The notes below the pieces were generated by a model, which saw only the letters and a program-made list of their open reading frames with translations, did not search any database and was not told the origin of the DNA. Positions 39,812 to 49,645 of a stretch of 64,000 nt of DNA are shown here, in pieces (the stretch's first letter is position 1; each line of letters begins with the position of its first letter). Both the position numbers and the translations under genes were made by a program. The stretch comes from Yersinia massiliensis. Lineage in GTDB: Bacteria; Pseudomonadota; Gammaproteobacteria; Enterobacterales; Enterobacteriaceae. The DNA is taken from positions 4,402,001 to 4,466,000 of the forward strand of contig NZ_CP028487.1 in assembly GCF_003048255.1 (NCBI RefSeq), given 5' to 3'.

Positions 39812-40736
39812 ACTCATCAGCATAGTGACACCTTGCTACAACGAAGAAGCCAATATTGATGAACTTTACCAGCGCATCGTCGACGTTATGGCTCGCCTTG
39901 ACTACGATTACGAACATATCTTCATCGACAACTGCTCAACGGATAACAGCCTCGTCAAGTTGCGTGCATTGGCGGCCCAAGACAAGCGGGTAAAGCTCAT
40001 CCTGAACGCGCGAAACTTCGGCCATATCCGCTCGCCGTACTATGCTTTGCTTCAGGCTCGGGGCGATGCCGCAATATTGATTGCCTCTGACCTGCAAGAC
40101 CCGCCCGAAATGATCGAAGAGTTCGTGAAAAAGTGGGAGGAAGGTTTCAAAACAGTCATGGCGGTGAAACCCGAAAGCGAAGAGTCGCGCCTAATGTTCT
40201 TCGCACGCCGTACCTACTATCGCTTCGTCACCCGTATCTCCGAAGTGCCGTTGGTGCAAAATGCCACGGGAGCAGGTCTATTCGACCGGGCCGTTCTGGA
40301 CATACTGAAGAAGATTGACGACCCTTATCCCTATTTCCGTGGTCTGCTGTGTGAGATAGGCTTCCCGATCGCGACCGTGCCATTCAAGCAACCACGGCGC
40401 ATGCGCGGCATAACCAAAAACAATTTCTACACGTTATATGACATTGCCATGCTGGGTATTACCAATCACTCCAAAGTGCCGCTACGGCTGATGGTGATAG
40501 GCGGCGCAATGCTCGCAGGGTTAAGCCTATTGGCCGCATTTGGGTTCTTGATCGCGAAGTTGGTATTCTGGAACTCCTTCCAAATGGGTATCGCGCCATT
40601 GCTCATTTCGTTGTTCTTTTTCAGCTCGGTACAGATCCTGTTCTTGGGGATGCTTGGGGAGTACTTGGGATCGGTTCACACCAAAATCCGCAATATGCCG
40701 TTAGTCATCGAAAGCGAACGCGTTAATTTTGACTAA
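39804..40736 (+). CDS. GtrB-like polyprenyl-phosphate glycosyltransferase
   Basis: 310 aa from the ATG at 39804 (MRKLISIVTPCYNEEANIDEL). GT2 domain with TPCYNEE, the DLQDPPE metal-binding motif and FRGLLCEIGF, then two C-terminal membrane helices (about residues 230-255 and 265-290) ending with EYLGSVHTKIRN. This is the GtrB/DPM1 architecture that loads a sugar from a nucleotide donor onto undecaprenyl phosphate. The ddh/yer genes upstream suggest a CDP-sugar donor; GtrB enzymes known to me mostly use UDP-glucose, so donor choice is inference. Confidence 0.9.
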   Translation: MRKLISIVTPCYNEEANIDELYQRIVDVMARLDYDYEHIFIDNCSTDNSLVKLRALAAQDKRVKLILNARNFGHIRSPYYALLQARGDAAILIASDLQDPPEMIEEFVKKWEEGFKTVMAVKPESEESRLMFFARRTYYRFVTRISEVPLVQNATGAGLFDRAVLDILKKIDDPYPYFRGLLCEIGFPIATVPFKQPRRMRGITKNNFYTLYDIAMLGITNHSKVPLRLMVIGGAMLAGLSLLAAFGFLIAKLVFWNSFQMGIAPLLISLFFFSSVQILFLGMLGEYLGSVHTKIRNMPLVIESERVNFD

Positions 40737-40753
40737 CCACTCTGGGGAATGCA

Positions 40754-43042
40754 TTGAAATCTCTAATTAAACCAAGTGCCCATAGTGAAACTGAGATGAG
40801 TGCTTATCCAACATGGCGAGCGACGTTTGCCGCCGACTGGAAGCTGATAATCATCGGGACGATTGCGACTTTCTTCCTCGCAAGTATTTTCATGAGTGGC
40901 CTGCCCGACGGCTTGATACCCAACCTGACAACCCCCTATGCCTATTCGGATGATGGATTGTTCCATGCTTGGATGGCGCAAAGAGTCACGGAAGGCTGGC
41001 TGTTCGATAACGTCCGAAGTGGTTATCCATTCGGTTCAAGCTTCCGAGACTTCCCAGGCTCAGATTCTGGCGCTCACTTATTAATCAAAGTATTCGCGTT
41101 GATGAGTGGCGGCTGGGTAGGTGGCGTGAATCTTTTCTTTTTATTTGGATTTGCTTCCTGCTTCGTTGCCACCTACGTGACCGCTCGGGCTTTCTCTCTG
41201 AATCGCAGTTTTGCCGTGGCGATGAGCGTCCTTTACGCATTTGCCTCCTTCCACTTCTTTCGGTTAGGGCATCTTTTTTACACTTGGTATTTTGTCGCCC
41301 CGCTGTTTTTCTATCTGGCATTAGATATCTACCTGACCCGAGAGCCTACAGGTCGCACGGGACTTAAATCGACGCTTCGCAAACTCGTGGCGTCCGCTGT
41401 AGGCATGCTGGTTCTCGCCTCCTTCGGGGTGTATTACGCTTTGTTCGGGGTGATTATTCTCGCCACGGCCGGTGTCATGAACGCTATCAAAACTCGAAGC
41501 TCCCACGGTGCGAAAAAAGCGGCGCTACTCATCAGTGCAACCATTTTGGGCGTGATGTTAAACATCGCGCCTAACGTACTTGGGACTTATAAGGACGGTC
41601 CTAACCCGGAGATGGCTCAGCGTTCAATTGTCGAATCTGAAGTCTATGGGCTGAAGATGATGCAGTTGTTGATGCCACGGGCGGACCACCGGATTTCACA
41701 ATTTAGAGAGATTGCCCAGAAGTATCAACAAACCCCCTTAGTCAACGAAAATGCTACTGCCTCGTTGGGTATCATCGGTGCTGCGGGCTTTATGATGGCG
41801 TTGTTTTACCTAATCTTCATCCCTGCACGGACGGGATCCGATGATAGGCTTCGCCTTCTGGCGGTCACGACATTTGTGCTGTTCCTGTTTGCAACTGTAG
41901 GCGGCTTAGGTTCGCTATTTGCGATGGTCATTTCCCCGTTGATAAGGGGTTGGAATAGAGACAGCATTTTCATCGCTTGCGGCGCCCTACTTTTCTTCTT
42001 CATCTCGCTCCAGCTTTTATTGCAGAAGAAAGCACCACGGTTTGCCAATCAGTCGGTAGCCATTGCAGTAGTACTGTTATTCGTGGGTATGTACGACCAA
42101 ACCTTGCCAATCCGCAAAAACTATAATTCGCCCGTTAAGGCTTGGTTCGATAACGACAGAGACTTTGTCCAATCTATCGAAAAAGCGCTCCCTGCGGGGG
42201 GTGCGGTTTATCAGTTGCCTTACATAGGCTTTCCTGAAACACCGATAATGCACCGCTTACGCAGTTACCAAATGATGGCTGGTGTGCTGCATTCGAAAGA
42301 CCTGCATTGGAGCTACGGTGGTACGAAGGGGCGGCCAGGTGATTTGTTCTATCGTGCGCTGGCAAAAGAGCCAATGTCGCATCAGATTGAGGTCATCCGC
42401 AAACTCGGCTTCGATGGCATTTATATCGATCGTCGCGGCTATGCAGACAACGGCGAAGCGATTATTAAAGAATTATCTCAGTTGCTACAGCAACCGCCTT
42501 TGCTTCAGAGTGACAACAAAGAATTGGTATTCTATAAGCTGGATAACAGCGCGCATCCAGACTTGGCAAGTCTGACAGCAAAGCAAATTCAGCGAGAGGC
42601 AGGGTACATTGCAGACGCTTTAGGCCCACGCTACAGCGCAGACTTGATCAGCGGAATAGACTTTACCCGGGCCAGTTGGCCTGACTTTATAGACGACGCC
42701 CAAGGTCTGTATGGGCCCGAGCCGTGGGGACGCTGGTCATCCCAACAAGCCGTTTTCAAATTTACCGACCCACTGCCGCAGAAATTCTCTCTTATACTGA
42801 ATGCTCGAGCTTTTGGCGCGCAGGATCATGAACCGACTCTCGTCAGGATAGGCAGTCGTGAATACCGTATTCCGCTCACTGCAGGTTTCTCTGAAATCCG
42901 TCTGGATGTTGACCTTGCTGGCGAGAGCGCCGATAGCATCACCTTCATCCCACCCAAAGCGGTATCGCCTAAGCAGCTTACTGGAAGCTCGGATAGTCGG
43001 ATTCTTGGCATCGGTTTCGTATCAATGCGAATAATCCAATGA
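40754..43042 (+). CDS. Polytopic membrane protein, likely GT-C type transferase
   Basis: 762 aa with about eleven hydrophobic helices in residues 25-470 and a soluble C-terminal part of about 290 residues that should face the periplasm. After the first helix comes YSDDGLFHAWMAQRV, acidic residues in a first large loop as in GT-C enzymes that use lipid-linked sugars. I do not recognise the exact family. Being third after gtrA- and gtrB-like genes, it holds the position of the serotype-specific Gtr transferase. Start uncertain: TTG at 40754 follows TGGGGAATG; ATG at 40796 is the alternative and has a poorer ribosome-binding site. Confidence 0.75.
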   Translation: MKSLIKPSAHSETEMSAYPTWRATFAADWKLIIIGTIATFFLASIFMSGLPDGLIPNLTTPYAYSDDGLFHAWMAQRVTEGWLFDNVRSGYPFGSSFRDFPGSDSGAHLLIKVFALMSGGWVGGVNLFFLFGFASCFVATYVTARAFSLNRSFAVAMSVLYAFASFHFFRLGHLFYTWYFVAPLFFYLALDIYLTREPTGRTGLKSTLRKLVASAVGMLVLASFGVYYALFGVIILATAGVMNAIKTRSSHGAKKAALLISATILGVMLNIAPNVLGTYKDGPNPEMAQRSIVESEVYGLKMMQLLMPRADHRISQFREIAQKYQQTPLVNENATASLGIIGAAGFMMALFYLIFIPARTGSDDRLRLLAVTTFVLFLFATVGGLGSLFAMVISPLIRGWNRDSIFIACGALLFFFISLQLLLQKKAPRFANQSVAIAVVLLFVGMYDQTLPIRKNYNSPVKAWFDNDRDFVQSIEKALPAGGAVYQLPYIGFPETPIMHRLRSYQMMAGVLHSKDLHWSYGGTKGRPGDLFYRALAKEPMSHQIEVIRKLGFDGIYIDRRGYADNGEAIIKELSQLLQQPPLLQSDNKELVFYKLDNSAHPDLASLTAKQIQREAGYIADALGPRYSADLISGIDFTRASWPDFIDDAQGLYGPEPWGRWSSQQAVFKFTDPLPQKFSLILNARAFGAQDHEPTLVRIGSREYRIPLTAGFSEIRLDVDLAGESADSITFIPPKAVSPKQLTGSSDSRILGIGFVSMRIIQ

Positions 43043-43111
43043 CAAAGTCGACCTGACGGATGAATCAGTATTCTTGAGTGTTAGCAGTTTTATCACCAGG
43101 GAGGCGCTGAT

Positions 43112-43139
43112 CAACCTGCCACGCTAGCGTGGCAGGTTG
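43112..43139. repeat. Perfect 28-bp palindrome after the sugar island
   Basis: CAACCTGCCACGCT (43112-43125) is followed directly by its inverted copy (43126-43139). No T run follows. It lies 70 bp after the last island gene, and may terminate transcription or mark an island boundary. The stretch 43043-43624 otherwise shows no recognisable gene; short frames in 43137-43426 match nothing I know and look like decayed sequence. Confidence 0.85.
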
Positions 43140-43624
43140 GGTTGGCAGCTGGCCGCAATGTCGTTATCTTCTCAACGGGATTTGGGATACCGACCAGCAA
43201 CCATGCGACACAACCTTTTTTCTACTGTAGGCAAGTCGCGTATGCTCCGAACGTTTTCGACGAACCGCTCATCGCACGACCCGATACCAAATTTCCATGC
43301 CACTTCGTTTCCCAATTGTTGGTCGAACTCCTTTACGTCCCCGTAGTTCCCCCGTGTTCGCCGTCTCTGAGTTGGACGAGATGGACGCCACTGGCCCCCC
43401 AATTAGACGACCAGCGCAACAGATAGTCGAAATGTCCTGACGTTTCGCTATACACAATTTGAGATAACGCCCTATATTTATGTTATTACCTTGAATTAAG
43501 CCGATTATAATCATCAAGCTATAGAACTATTTTTGCTAATGTGAGATTTTTATGAGGGTAATTCGAAAAAATAGGATAATGCTGGGTTTATTTTAAACGT
43601 CTTGTATCAAACTGGTGCGAACTG

Positions 43625-44197
43625 ATGAATAAATATGATGATATTAAGCAGTTTAAAGATAAAATTGACATGCAAGGCATTAACTATAAAGAAATATCTG
43701 AAGGTGAATCCAACAACGGCGGATCTGCGTGGGCGCTAATCAAGCAGATGTCTTCGCAAGAGAACAATTCACTGTTGGAGAATGGTCGGACGACGCAGCC
43801 GACACCTCAGCCTGTTTCTGCCTCTGAGTTTGCCGAACCCAATGCACTCAATATGATGAGTGAAACGCAGCCAGCTAAAGTCGATGTTTTACAACATCCC
43901 AGAACAACAACACAGCCTGCGATAATGCAATCACTTTTCCCTGCGCCCCATACTGAGCAAGCTACGGCATCCAAACCAGTTACCGAGCAACCAACAGCCA
44001 CTCAGCCTGTTGCTAAAGTCGAACCCGCTCCACCTATTTCATCGTCCCCATTTGATAAGCTTGGCTCAGATCATAAGACTGAATTTAAACATATTTTTTC
44101 ACCAAAAGAGCCTCAACTGCGTCAGGCTGATTTTGCCGAGTCCTCACGGGATATTCCTTTACAATCTCTGCTAGAGAGCATCGCCTTATGCCGTTAG
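43625..44197 (+). CDS. bcsO: Cellulose biosynthesis protein BcsO
   Basis: 190-aa protein of the CBP_BcsO type: N-terminal block MNKYDDIKQFKDKIDMQGINY and WALIKQMSSQ, a long Pro/Thr/Gln-rich disordered middle (residues 50-145), and a C-terminal amphipathic segment DIPLQSLLESIALCR. BcsO occurs in BcsD-containing cellulose clusters and is thought to help arrange the synthase complexes. First gene of bcsOQABCDZ; overlaps bcsQ by 10 nt. The ribosome-binding site before 43625 is weak. Confidence 0.82.
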   Translation: MNKYDDIKQFKDKIDMQGINYKEISEGESNNGGSAWALIKQMSSQENNSLLENGRTTQPTPQPVSASEFAEPNALNMMSETQPAKVDVLQHPRTTTQPAIMQSLFPAPHTEQATASKPVTEQPTATQPVAKVEPAPPISSSPFDKLGSDHKTEFKHIFSPKEPQLRQADFAESSRDIPLQSLLESIALCR

Positions 44198-44994
44198 TTT
44201 GTATTTGTTCACCGAAAGGTGGTGTGGGTAAAACAACTTTTGCAGCCAATTTGGCGCATTCACTGGCACGTAGTGGTAGCAAGGTTTTAGTCATTGATTT
44301 CGATGTGCAAAACGCTCTGCGTTTACACTTCGGCGTGCCGCTATCAGACGAGCGTGGCTATGTCTCTGAATCAGATCATGCCTCTGATTGGAGCCAATTT
44401 ATTCTTAAGGCTGGCACCAATACCTTCGTGCTGCCTTATGGCGATGTCGACGAAGATAAGCGACTGGCTTTTGAGCACGAACTCGTTGCTGACCCCCATT
44501 TCTTACAACGCGGATTGCACTCAGTGTTGAATTACCCCGGATTGGTGGTGATTGCTGATTTCCCGCCAGGGCCAAGTCCAGCACTCAAAGCCATGCAGGG
44601 GCTTGCCGATATGCATTTGGTGGTCATGCTGGCGGATACTGCCTCCTTATCATTATTGCCACAAGTCGAGAAAGGAAAGCTCATTGGTGCCCCATTTGAG
44701 AATAAAGAAGGCACTTATTTCGTGGTGAATCAAACTGATAATCGTCGCCAAATTAACCATGATGTTTCGCAATTCTTTGAACAGCGCTTAGGCGATAAGT
44801 TGCTCGGGATGATTCATCGGGATGAGTGCGTCCCTGAAGCCAACGCATCGCAGCGCTCTATTATTGATTTCAGTCCCGTATCCGCTGCCGCCTTTGATAT
44901 TGAGCTCATCAGTAAAAAGGTTGCCGCCATTTTGGGCATTAAAATCGGTGGGGGTGAAGTTTACTCAACGCCTAAACATGACATATATAATTAG
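44188..44994 (+). CDS. bcsQ: Cellulose synthase localisation ATPase BcsQ
   Basis: MinD/ParA-type ATPase that supports assembly or polar placement of the cellulose synthase. 268 aa. Deviant Walker A SPKGGVGKTTFAANLAHSLA at residues 8-27, DFDVQNALRLHFGV and IADFPPGPSPAL switch motifs. Overlaps bcsO upstream and shares one nucleotide with the bcsA start, so the three are tightly coupled. Confidence 0.94.
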   Translation: MPLVCICSPKGGVGKTTFAANLAHSLARSGSKVLVIDFDVQNALRLHFGVPLSDERGYVSESDHASDWSQFILKAGTNTFVLPYGDVDEDKRLAFEHELVADPHFLQRGLHSVLNYPGLVVIADFPPGPSPALKAMQGLADMHLVVMLADTASLSLLPQVEKGKLIGAPFENKEGTYFVVNQTDNRRQINHDVSQFFEQRLGDKLLGMIHRDECVPEANASQRSIIDFSPVSAAAFDIELISKKVAAILGIKIGGGEVYSTPKHDIYN

Positions 44995-47108
44995 TGGCTG
45001 AATTCGATATGAAGAAAATTCAATTTTATCTTCTGCTGTTGCTGTTATTACCCATTATTATATTGGTCATCGTGACGCCGATGGACAGTAATAAGCAGTA
45101 TATTTTTGGGATATTCAGTATTGCTGTTTTCTTTCTACTTGGTTTTAGCAAAAGTAGAAAAGTCACGATTGTGATGACAGTGCTATCGTTTTTGATGTCA
45201 TCTCGATATATCTATTGGCGAACCACCGAGACACTACACTTTGGCTCAGTAACCGAAACCATATTAGGTATTCTGCTGTATACGGCAGAACTCTATATCT
45301 GGGTGATCCTATCGCTAAGCTATTTCCAAACAATTTGGCCGCTGAAAAGGCCCATTGAACCACTGCCCGATAACACCGATTTATGGCCAACCGTGGATGT
45401 TTACATCCCGACTTACAATGAAAGTCTTGATGTCGTAAAAGACACGATACTTGCAGCTCAGTGTCTTGATTATCCAAAAGAAAAACTAAAAATATATGTT
45501 TTGGATGACGGCAAAAGAACAGAGTTTGCGGTATTTGCTGCGGATGCAGGGGTCGGCTATATCACGCGTAACGATAACCGCCACGCCAAAGCCGGTAACC
45601 TTAACCATGCGATGAAAATCACCCATGGTGAACTCATTTGCGTGTTTGACTGCGACCACGTGACCACACGAGGCTTTTTACAAGCCACCGTTGGCGGTTT
45701 CCTGACGGATAAACGCTTAGCGTTGCTGCAAACTCCCCATTACTTTTATTCTCCCGATCCCTTTGAGCGTAATCTTTCGACTGGTCGTAATGTTCCCAAT
45801 GAAGGTGAGCTATTTTATGGCCCCATCCAGCAAGGTAACGATAACTGGAATGCCGCATTTTTCTGTGGCTCGTGTGCGGTCATTCGCCGCAGTGCCTTGG
45901 ATGAAATTGGTGGTTTTGCCGTTGAAACAGTGACCGAAGATTCACATACTGCCTTGAAACTACAACGTTTAGGCTGGAACTCTGCTTTTATTGCTATTCC
46001 ATTAGCGGCAGGTTTAGCGACGGAGCGTTTAGCCTTGCATATCATCCAGCGAACACGCTGGGCGCGTGGCATGACACAGATCTTCCGAGTGGATAATCCA
46101 CTGCTGGGCCGTGGACTCACGCTGCCTCAAAGATTGTGTTACCTCAACGCCATGATTTACTACCAGTTTGGTTTACCGCGCGTCATATTCTTACTCGCCC
46201 CATTAGGTTACCTGCTGTTTAACCAAAGCATTATTGCCTCTTCGGCGGAATTAATTTTTGCCTATGTACTGCCTCACTTAATTATGTCTCTTGCTATCAA
46301 CTCCCGCAGTAACGGACGTTTCCGCTACTCATTCTGGGGTGAAGTTTATGAGACAGTGATGGCATTCCATTTGGTGATCCCGACCATTATTACGATGATT
46401 TCGCCTAAACGTGGCAAATTTAACGTGACGGATAAAGGCGATCTGCTTAATAAGAGTTTCTTCGATTTTAATATCGTTCGCCCTCATATTATTGCCGTCA
46501 TTCTGATGTTCCTGGGGATTGCATGGGGCTTAGTCAGACTGGCATTGCCAGAATATTTTGGCGTGAATCCGAACGTTATTGCGCTCAACGTCGCTTGGGC
46601 AAGTTTCAGCGTGATCCTATTACTCGCCGCGATTTCTGTTGCGCGAGAATCGAAACAGACACGTAAAACGATCCGTATTGATGTACAAGTGCCAGCCATT
46701 ATTCACTATAGCAATGGCGTCTCACTGCGCACGCACACCATTGACCTGTCAATGGGCGGCGTTCGTCTCGCCATCAACGAGGGCAATTACCCCACTGAAG
46801 GAATCGAAGAGGTGGAATTGTCATTGCACCGCGGTGTGGTCAGCCTTCCTGTTAGCCTGATTAATGTGGAGCAAGATGCAATCCGGTTAATGTTTGGTGA
46901 GATCCCACTGAATAAGCGCCGTGAATTGGTACGAATTGTCCTCGCGAGGGCGGATGCATGGATTACAGAGCCGCACCCTCAAGATCGACCATTACATTCA
47001 CTGGCCAGTATTATTCGCTGTGCGTTTGAACTCTTCTATCTACCGTTGAAAGAGCGTCGTGCCAGAAAGAAAGACCTTGTTCTGCTGAAAAAAGGAAATG
47101 AGGCATGA
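44994..47108 (+). CDS. bcsA: Cellulose synthase catalytic subunit BcsA
   Basis: Inner-membrane GT2 synthase that polymerises UDP-glucose into beta-1,4-glucan and pushes it through its own channel. 704 aa. Catalytic motifs in order: DDG (171-173), DCD (219-221), TED (314-316), QRTRW (352-356). The c-di-GMP-binding PilZ domain follows: RxxxR at Arg557-Arg561 and DLSMGG at 584-589, so activity should depend on c-di-GMP. About eight helices. Start GTG at 44994; ATG at 45009 is an alternative, and neither has a strong ribosome-binding site. Overlaps bcsB by 4 nt. Confidence 0.96.
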   Translation: MAEFDMKKIQFYLLLLLLLPIIILVIVTPMDSNKQYIFGIFSIAVFFLLGFSKSRKVTIVMTVLSFLMSSRYIYWRTTETLHFGSVTETILGILLYTAELYIWVILSLSYFQTIWPLKRPIEPLPDNTDLWPTVDVYIPTYNESLDVVKDTILAAQCLDYPKEKLKIYVLDDGKRTEFAVFAADAGVGYITRNDNRHAKAGNLNHAMKITHGELICVFDCDHVTTRGFLQATVGGFLTDKRLALLQTPHYFYSPDPFERNLSTGRNVPNEGELFYGPIQQGNDNWNAAFFCGSCAVIRRSALDEIGGFAVETVTEDSHTALKLQRLGWNSAFIAIPLAAGLATERLALHIIQRTRWARGMTQIFRVDNPLLGRGLTLPQRLCYLNAMIYYQFGLPRVIFLLAPLGYLLFNQSIIASSAELIFAYVLPHLIMSLAINSRSNGRFRYSFWGEVYETVMAFHLVIPTIITMISPKRGKFNVTDKGDLLNKSFFDFNIVRPHIIAVILMFLGIAWGLVRLALPEYFGVNPNVIALNVAWASFSVILLLAAISVARESKQTRKTIRIDVQVPAIIHYSNGVSLRTHTIDLSMGGVRLAINEGNYPTEGIEEVELSLHRGVVSLPVSLINVEQDAIRLMFGEIPLNKRRELVRIVLARADAWITEPHPQDRPLHSLASIIRCAFELFYLPLKERRARKKDLVLLKKGNEA

Positions 47109-49597
47109 AGGTGATATTGAGCAAACTATTGCCGTCAGTTTGGTTTGCCGCTGTGATGGTCTCTGGCTCTCTGATGTTCATGCCGGTCAGTGGATTTGCA
47201 GCCGATACAGTTTCAAGCGCAGGACAACAAATGACTGATGCGGTGACTGAAGGCGACTTCCCATTATTGCCTCGGCCGCAAGGAGAGAGCACCGCGGCAG
47301 GTGGCATGGACTCTGGCGAGACAGCACTCCCATCAGAGAGCTATCCCGCCCCCGTCAGTGCACCGGAAAATAGCTTACCGCCAGACGCGGCGATAGCCCC
47401 CCCTAACACGGGGACTTCCACCTTGGTAACACGTCCAGCGTCATACAATTCGCTCGTGAATACCAATATTACGGTGAAAGACATGGGGCAACCCAACGGC
47501 CTGCTATTAAGTGGGGGGCAGTTACAATCCGGTATCGTATTCACACTGCCAAATGACTTAGTGATCACCAACGCCAAGCTATCGTTGGCACTAAAAATAT
47601 CGCCAGAATTGGCGAGCAAAAATTACAATTTGCAGTTAATGCTGAATGGGCAACCGCTGGGTGCGATACCCCTGAATCAATCCAGTGATAAAAGTGCGGT
47701 ATATCAAGTGGATGTTCCCGCAGCGATGATCGTTGCGACCAATAATCTGAGCATGAGCATTACCGGTGACAACAATGCATTGCAGTGTGAAACCGACCAA
47801 TTAAATAAATTCTGGGTGAGTATTTTACCGACCTCGAGTATTCATTTAGAAGGGCAACAACTGAATCTCGGTAGGAATCTAGGCATATTGCCACGGCCAT
47901 TCTTCGATATCATGCAAATGAAAGAAACGAAAGTCGCCATGGCATTCCCAGCCAATATTCGTGCAGATATCATTGCCGCCGCCGCTGGTGTTGCTTCTTG
48001 GTTTGGTTATCAAGCCAATTACCGTGATATCGACTTCCCGGTACAGTTTGATTCATTGCCTGAAGGGAATGGGATCCTATTTGGCAAGCCCGGTGAACAT
48101 ATCGGGGACTTGATCCTGCCAGAGAGTAATGGCCCTAGCCTGCAATTAATTGATAACCCTATCAATCCAGTGGCTAAGTTATTATTGGTGATTGGCCGCA
48201 ATGATGGAGAGCTGCGCCAAGCAGTTTGGCGTTTAACATCAGAAGACTTACCACAAGATGTCAGTAGCCTAGAGGTTAAACCGCAATCTATTCCTAAAAG
48301 TTTGCCGTATGACGCCCCACGTTGGATTAATACCGAACATCCGGTGCTGCTGAAGTCATTAGTGCCGAACTTAGATGCGCTTACCGCTAATGGTATTTAC
48401 CATGACGGTATTCGTGTCGGATTCCGAGCGGCACCTGATCTATTTATGTGGGATGGCGAAACCATTCCAATCCATATTGGCTACCGGTTCCCGATTGAGA
48501 ACTGGATTGATGAAAATACTTCCCAACTCAACGTCTCAATTAACGATACGTTCTTATATAACTTGCCGGTCAATAAAAAAGGGCTGGTTGAAACCTTGTG
48601 GCGGAAGATGGGCGGCGATACCCGTCAAGAAAGCTACTCACTCCGTTTAGCCCCTTATTTGATTTATGGCGATAACCAATTAGAGTTCTATTTCGCCATC
48701 AATCCCAAAGCGGGAACGCCGTGTAATGTATTAAATAACAACAATATTAAGAGCCGCATTGAGCCGGATTCTTATATTGACCTTAGCCATACTTATCACT
48801 TTACCTTGCTGCCGAATCTGTCTTATTTTGTCGGCGCATCTTTCCCTTTCACCCGCTTAGCTGATTTCTCGCAAACCTTGATTATCTTGCCGGAAAAACC
48901 CAGCAAAACGGAAGTTCGTACCTTGCTCGATTTAGCTGCTCGCGCAGGTAACTCAACGGGTAAACCCATTATCAATGCTCGAGTCAAACTCGGCATACCG
49001 GCGAATGCGCAAGATGACTCACTCTTCACGGACAACGATATTTTAGTGGTATCGGTGTTAGAACATGCAGATTTCGCCCAGACGTTATTTGCGGGAACGT
49101 CATTCCACTTAGAAAACGGGGTATTGTCGGTGAAAGCGCCGTCAACCGTGGAAAAGGTTGTCGATTATCTCACTGGATTTTGGTTCCGCCAGCAAGTTGA
49201 AGCCGATCGCTACCTCTCCTCTACCGATAATTGGCGTGGCTTCTTGAGTTTCCGCTCCACTTGGAATCCACAAAAAGTGGTGGTAATGGCCACCGCAACG
49301 GGTGATGACCAATTAGTCAATATTCATGGCGATTTGAAATCATCAAGCGTTAACGCTGGCGTTCGAGGTGATTTGGCGATTATTACCAATGAAAATGGCG
49401 TGCGCAGTTTTAGCGTCGGGGAACAGTTCCCGCGAGGGGAATTACCTTGGTATCAAATGATTGTTTGGTATGCCAGCCAGCATATTGTGATTCTGGCATT
49501 ACTCGCCCTACTGGTTTCAGCCATGATTGGTTTGAGTATGTATGGCTTATTAAAACGCCGAGCAGCATTACGCTTAGGTAAAGATCCTGAAAAATGA
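47105..49597 (+). CDS. bcsB: Cellulose synthase periplasmic subunit BcsB
   Basis: Periplasmic, membrane-anchored partner of BcsA that guides the glucan chain. 830 aa: signal peptide (about residues 1-34), a Pro/Ser-rich stretch of about 65 residues, carbohydrate-binding and flavodoxin-like domains, and a C-terminal helix IVILALLALLVSAMIGLSMYG that packs against BcsA. The ATG overlaps the bcsA stop (ATGA). Confidence 0.95.
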   Translation: MKVILSKLLPSVWFAAVMVSGSLMFMPVSGFAADTVSSAGQQMTDAVTEGDFPLLPRPQGESTAAGGMDSGETALPSESYPAPVSAPENSLPPDAAIAPPNTGTSTLVTRPASYNSLVNTNITVKDMGQPNGLLLSGGQLQSGIVFTLPNDLVITNAKLSLALKISPELASKNYNLQLMLNGQPLGAIPLNQSSDKSAVYQVDVPAAMIVATNNLSMSITGDNNALQCETDQLNKFWVSILPTSSIHLEGQQLNLGRNLGILPRPFFDIMQMKETKVAMAFPANIRADIIAAAAGVASWFGYQANYRDIDFPVQFDSLPEGNGILFGKPGEHIGDLILPESNGPSLQLIDNPINPVAKLLLVIGRNDGELRQAVWRLTSEDLPQDVSSLEVKPQSIPKSLPYDAPRWINTEHPVLLKSLVPNLDALTANGIYHDGIRVGFRAAPDLFMWDGETIPIHIGYRFPIENWIDENTSQLNVSINDTFLYNLPVNKKGLVETLWRKMGGDTRQESYSLRLAPYLIYGDNQLEFYFAINPKAGTPCNVLNNNNIKSRIEPDSYIDLSHTYHFTLLPNLSYFVGASFPFTRLADFSQTLIILPEKPSKTEVRTLLDLAARAGNSTGKPIINARVKLGIPANAQDDSLFTDNDILVVSVLEHADFAQTLFAGTSFHLENGVLSVKAPSTVEKVVDYLTGFWFRQQVEADRYLSSTDNWRGFLSFRSTWNPQKVVVMATATGDDQLVNIHGDLKSSSVNAGVRGDLAIITNENGVRSFSVGEQFPRGELPWYQMIVWYASQHIVILALLALLVSAMIGLSMYGLLKRRAALRLGKDPEK

Positions 49598-49645
49598 TAA
49601 TAAAATTGTTGATGGCCTGGCCTTATTATTGCGAGCGGGGGCGAT

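Noticed and set aside
43137..43426. Short overlapping frames after the sugar island as a gene
   Set aside because: Three frames on two strands are open for under 95 codons each and none has a ribosome-binding site or a recognisable motif.
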